From: Bugula neritina
Lineage: Eukaryota > Bryozoa > Gymnolaemata > Cheilostomatida > Bugulidae
Length of the DNA stretch: 64,000 bases
Assembly: GCA_964035545.1 (NCBI GenBank)
Contig: OZ037772.1
Span: forward strand, 8,204,889-8,268,888
Reading direction: 5' to 3'
Positions 50,301 to 56,309 of this stretch are shown here, in pieces. Within the stretch, counting starts at the first letter, position 1. Each line of letters begins with the position of its first letter. A program made the position numbers and the translations under genes. The notes below the pieces were generated by a model. The model saw only the letters and a list, made by a program, of their open reading frames with translations, did not search any database and was not told where the DNA came from.

Positions 50301-53300
50301 TGAGTTCAGCTAACAAAGCAACCTCGACAAACCTAGAATAATAGTCTACTACTAAGAGATACCACCGATCGTGAACAAAAAATAAATCACTACCTAACTT
50401 CTCCCAAGGACGCTGAGGAAACTCAGCCACCATCAATGGCTCTACAACAACGTTGGCATGCATTCTGCAGGTGTTACACTGGCGTACCATGTCAGCGATC
50501 TGCTGAGATATACCCGGCCACCAAACATATTGCCTGGCCCGAGCACGACACTTGGTCACTCCTAAATGACCTTGATGAATGGTCCGAAGAACTTCCAATC
50601 TCTCAACCTGTGGGATAACAATGCGGTCCCCAAGCGCCAACAACCCATCTTGAATAGAAATCAACGATCTTGACTCAAAATAAGGGCGAAGAAGTATATC
50701 CTGATTGGTAAGGTACTCCGGCCATGAGGTCTCAACAAACTTAATAACTTGGGCCAAGACTTCATCAGCTCTTTGCAGCTTTGCCAACTGCACGAGCCTC
50801 TGACTAGAAGCAAACAACTTATGACCCTCTTTCACGGCCAACTCTACCTCCTCCACAAAAGCGACTTCATCTACACTGGGCGAAGCCTGAGAGCGGGATA
50901 ATGCATCAGCAAGCACATTATCCTTACCAGCAATGTGTTCAACAACATACGCAAACCTCATAAGCCTCATCCTGAAACGCTGAATGCGAACAGTCAGTTT
51001 ATCCAGTTCAATTTCATTCAGTAATGGGATCAAGGGCTTGTGATCAGTCTGTATCTTGACTGTGATACCTGTAATGTAATTTCTAAACTTTGTACATGCC
51101 CACACAACCCCCAGTGCCTCCTGTTCAATGGTTGCATACCTCATCTCAGTATCAGTCAGAGCACGAGAAGCTGCTGCAACAACCCTCTTGGAACCGTCCG
51201 GCTGAAGCTGCAGCAATACAGCACCGATGCCATTCCGGCACGCATCAGTCTGTATAGTAGTCTCAGCCTTCGGGTCATAAGCCGCGAGAACGAAATCTTT
51301 CGACAGCTCCTCTTTAATTCGGGCAAAGGCTATAGACTGAGCCTCGCCCCAGAACCAAGGAGATGTTTTACACAACAAATCCCTGAGAGGTCTAGATAGC
51401 TCCGCCAATTTAGGGGTAAACTTACTCAACTGATTAGCCATACCCAAAAAGCTACGAACATCTGAGACACTCCGAGGAGTCCTGAAATCTCTAATCCCTT
51501 GAACTGCCTCAGGGTTGGCTTGAATGCCTTTATCAGAGATTGAATGCCCCAGAAACTTGATTGAACTTTTAGAAAATTCACACTTGGAACTGTTCATAGT
51601 CATTCCTGCATCCGACATGCGTCTGAGGACAGCACGAACTCTAGCATCATGTTCCTCCACAGTATTACCCCAGACACAAACATCATCCATATGGACAATA
51701 ACTCCCTCTAGACCACAAAGAACCTGTGACACAACTTTAGCGTAGATCTCTGGGCTAGATGACAGCCCAAACGGCAACCTATGATAAGCATACCGACCAA
51801 ATGGGGTCAAAAATGTAGTAAGGAGTTTACTAGACTTAGACAGGGGAATCTGATAAAACCCAGAGTTTGCATCCAACTTGCTGAAAACTTTCCCGTTACC
51901 TAATTTAGCTAGACTAGAGTCGACATGGGCCATTGGGTATACCTCCCTCCTGACCACTTTATTCAACTGAGTGTAGTCTACACATATACGAATACGACCA
52001 CTTGCTTTGGGAACTATGACCATGGGTGAGCACCAATCAGTTGGTTCACTAACAGAGAAGGTAACTCCTAACTCTACCATTTCATCTAACTCAGCCTTCA
52101 CCTTATCTAATAATGGATACGGCACAGAACGCGGAACGCAAATAGCATGAGGGGGAGAACCGGTGTTTACTTGAATCTCTGCCTCCTGGCTCATTTTACC
52201 TAGGCCAGAAAAGAGACTAGGAAACTCATTTCTAAACTTATCAGCACTCTCAGTAACACAATCAAGTTGGGTATTACATGATACAAGACCTAAGCCTACA
52301 CATGCACGTCTACTAAGCAAGGCTTTATTATGAGCTACGACATATAGTCTATCTGCTACTTTGTACCTGCCTACAGATAGTGTACTGTCAAAATAGCCTA
52401 ACACTGGTATCTGACTATTACTCGGTCCAAACAATGACTTGTCTGGCTGTTTAAGCTGTACTGACTTACAGAGCTGCTGCGGGATGATGGTAACATCTGC
52501 ACCGGTATCCAACTTGAATCGCACAGGCACCAATAGTTGATCTACGACTACAGACTTTGTCCATTCAACGTTAACATCTCTGTCTGTTACTTCACCCAAA
52601 AAATACTGTCCTTTGTTGCAGGGTTCAACATTGCTGGTGGGCTGGTCATAATCATTCTCTTCCACAGATTGTACTGCTCCTCCTTTTGACCTGCATACTC
52701 TAGCAAAATGTCCTCGTTTTTGGCATTTGTGACACACAGAATCTTGCGCAGGACATTTTCCAAATCTGTGTGTGTTGTGGCCACATCTACCACATGGGTT
52801 AGCATCGGCTTGAGCTGAATTAGCGGCCTTACTCTGTTGGGTTGAGTGTTTATGTTTACTACTGCTGACTCTTACTGCATCAAGCGATTTAACATCATTG
52901 TATAGCTCCTTCACATTTTTGTCCACTTGTTCTGCTTGTCTAGCCATAGCCACGGCTGTTGCTTCAGTTAACTGGTCAATGTCCATCTTTTGCATCTCCC
53001 GGCTTAGCCCTTGGTCAGCTATACCAACAACTAGTCTATCTCTGATTTGTTCTGACCGCTTATCTCCAAAGTCACATTTGTCTGCCAACTCATTTAAAGC
53101 ACGAATATAATGTTCTACTGATTCGGCTTGCTGCTGGTCACGCTTGAAGAATTTTGCTCTTTCATAGATGACATATTTCTTGGGTGAGAAGTAGTTCTCA
53201 AATCCAGCTAGCACCTCATTGTATTTCTTTTTATTTTCTTCAGAGAGACCTAGGCTGCTAAAGATGCTTTCACTTGTAGGTCCCATACAATACAAGAAAC

Positions 53301-56257
53301 TATTAATTTGTATTCCTTCCTCCTCTTTATCTAACTTAGAAATCTGTCTATATCTACTCCATCTCTTAGCCCACTCTGCCCATTTCTCTGGCAAAAAGTC
53401 AAACTCAGCAGGTGGATTAAACTTTGCCATAACAGTAAATTGACAATAACGCAAGAAAAGGAAACCAAGGACAGCAGATGGCACGGATTAAACACGACAA
53501 ACTTAAAACTTCGTACTGGTCACCATGTTGTGTTAATACCAAGATGATGTATTTTAGCGATAAACATACGTACTATAACAATGCATACGAATAAAACAAA
53601 CAGTACAGTAATTCCGCATGTGCGGTAATTCGAGTATAATACAACATTTAGCTTGTTTGAAGTCAGCATACCTGTGTTGCCTCTGATTTAACTTGAGCTA
53701 ATAATCATCAGAACATGGTCTAGCAATCCGTTAGCATATGCTGCAGAAGGTCAGGAGTGAATTTTTGCTGATGTAGCATGAAATTTTCTCAGATGATAGA
53801 TATGCCGCATGCTTGATCTTCACAGCAAATTCAATTACTTCTCAGTTTTCTCTAAATCAGTCCTCATTTTAGGACTTCTTCTTGTAGACCAGATTGGTAG
53901 AGGGCTATGCATTCTGCTTCCACTTTGTGTCTATGGTGGTTAATTCTCCATTTCTCCAGAATCTTGACTAATAATGTACCATTATTATATGATATCTCTT
54001 TCTTCATTTCAATTTTATATAATTTCATGATGCAAATGGCACATTAACTGAAACATTTTTGTAGAAAATAAAAATTCTCCATTTAACTGACAAATGCATG
54101 TTGCAAAAAAATGCATATAGCTAGTATATGGAAGTGCCATTCAATTATTATTACTAATCAAAAGTTGATGGTGTTTTTGTAGGCTACAAGTGCTGGTTCC
54201 GACATTCTGGAATGGATCCAGTAGTTAGTCAGATCAGTGAGAAAAAGACTGATACTTACTCTAAAAAGGAAATACTGAGGACTATGGGACAACACACGAT
54301 CACAGATCTAAAGATTGAGGGTGACATACCTTCCGCTATTACTGAAATAGCTCCAAAAGTTACTAATCTCTGTGTCAGATCTCTGACCAATCCTAACAGT
54401 CTGGAAGTGTAAGTCTGTGCCTGTATGTTACACTTAAACCCTTTATGTATTGAATAGCTCAAAGTAACAACAACCAATATCTGCTTACTAAAACTACACA
54501 CCTATGTTGACTAGACTTGTCTAAAAGTAACCTTGGTTCTCTAACTGAAGAGTCTATAATCATTTTATTTAAACCACTTTGAACAGATAGCGTCTCCATT
54601 TTCAGCTATGTATTTGTGTCAGATTAAAATATATCAACCTGTTTTAAAAGGAACACTTGTTCTATTGAATATAATTATACCACTGTCGATTTTTTGGAAT
54701 TTGTAGAATATTTATGCTGAAGTTCTTGCAGCTATTAGATGTGTCTGACAGCCAGCTGAATGACATACCTGAAAGGTAGGCTTTCACTGTTTTCAAATAT
54801 TACATAATAATGAAAGATGGAAACTTGTGCGGAAATAGTTTTTATAAAGAATATACTTATTTATTATTATGTAATAACTGTTATCACACTTTCATACCTT
54901 TTGTAGCTTATTTAAGCTTCGGTTTCTTCACACGCTCAACCTGTTTTCAAACAACTTAACACAACTGGATAGCAAGAGGTAGGATGAGGATGCAAGCTTG
55001 TGTCAAATTTAATTTTAAAGTTTATTTTTCATGTCTCACACTTGATTGTGCAACCAGAAAAACGTTTTAGCACTTTCCTATTTCGTTACGTTCTATGACA
55101 TTACGGTATTTTTAAAATTTGTGACAGGTTCTCTCGGCTCACCTACCTCAAGGTTTTAAATGTGTCCAAAAACAAATTGACAGAATTTCCTAGCAAGTAA
55201 GTTGCTATTCACGATTCCCAAAGAATTACATTTAAGTGTAAATTTTAAAGGGTGCAAATGGTTTAAAGCTCAGAGATGCTAAATTAGTGTTTTAGCATTA
55301 GAAAAATGGTTATGCTATAGCTATATAAGCAAATAGTTTGTAAATAAAACGCTGTATAATAATCTGAAGATTACATTTTGTTCTTTGTAGGTTATCGCAG
55401 CTTGTATATCTGCACACTTTGAACTTGTCACATAACAGAATGCAGCACTTAGATGACTGGTATGTATTATATAAATTATAAAACAGCTGAACAAATTTTA
55501 CTTCTTTTGCTGTGTTATTTACATTCAATCATGCGGTGTTGACCGTTTTTCTCAATTCAAAGACTTTTAAACACTGATCGATATAGTAACCAGCTGGAGC
55601 CTATATTAGACGAGTGAACATTATGATCACTGTACCAGTTGTTTGATATTGTTTTGCCATACTTTTAACACTGCCATTTACTTTGTGTCGGCATGTTGCA
55701 GTTTTTCTGGCTGGAAGCGCCTTCAAATAATTGATGTATCTTATAACCATCTGAGGGTAATATCAGAAAGGTGAGTACCGATGTTATTAAATAAGCTGTC
55801 TGTATTATTTATGTTATTTTCTACTTTTTTATGCCAATTTATACATATATATTTTAGCCTATCCCAGCTTATTTTCCTCCGAAGTTTGAACGTGTCTCAT
55901 AACAGACTTAGAGCTTTGCCAGAAAGGTAAGCTGCTCTTGTGTGACAACCAATTGGTTGTCAACTCTTTGTCTTTTCGAAGCCAACTGCTGTGTATATTG
56001 TAAATCATTGCTTATTGCAGTGTGTATGAGTTGGTTTTAAAGAAAGCAATTAGGCCTATAGCTCATTATACTGCATAGACTTTGACATCTAAACTATTTT
56101 TTCTGCTGTAGCACTTCACAGCTGTCATATCTGCAAGTACTCAATGCATCACACAACCATCTCCATACTTTTCCAAAACAGTGAGTTTTGTTTTCATAAC
56201 GATAACGTTTTAAACTTTGACTCCACTATCAAAGATGTGATTAAAAAGTATTGTGTG

Positions 56258-56309
<52 letters not shown>

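Larger units (their letters stand above)
49083..53646 (-). mobile_element. Gypsy-3: apparently intact Ty3/Gypsy element with identical 121-bp LTRs
   Basis: LTRs 49083-49203 and 53526-53646 are identical base for base by eye and have tgttg...caaca ends; the 5-bp target duplication is tttag. The single uninterrupted gag-pol frame of 1354 codons (49420-53484) carries all expected catalytic motifs. A primer-binding site and polypurine tract are in place. It is inserted into the LINE fossil within the intron of the LRR gene, in antisense orientation. All of this points to a very recent, potentially autonomous insertion. Confidence 0.95.
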
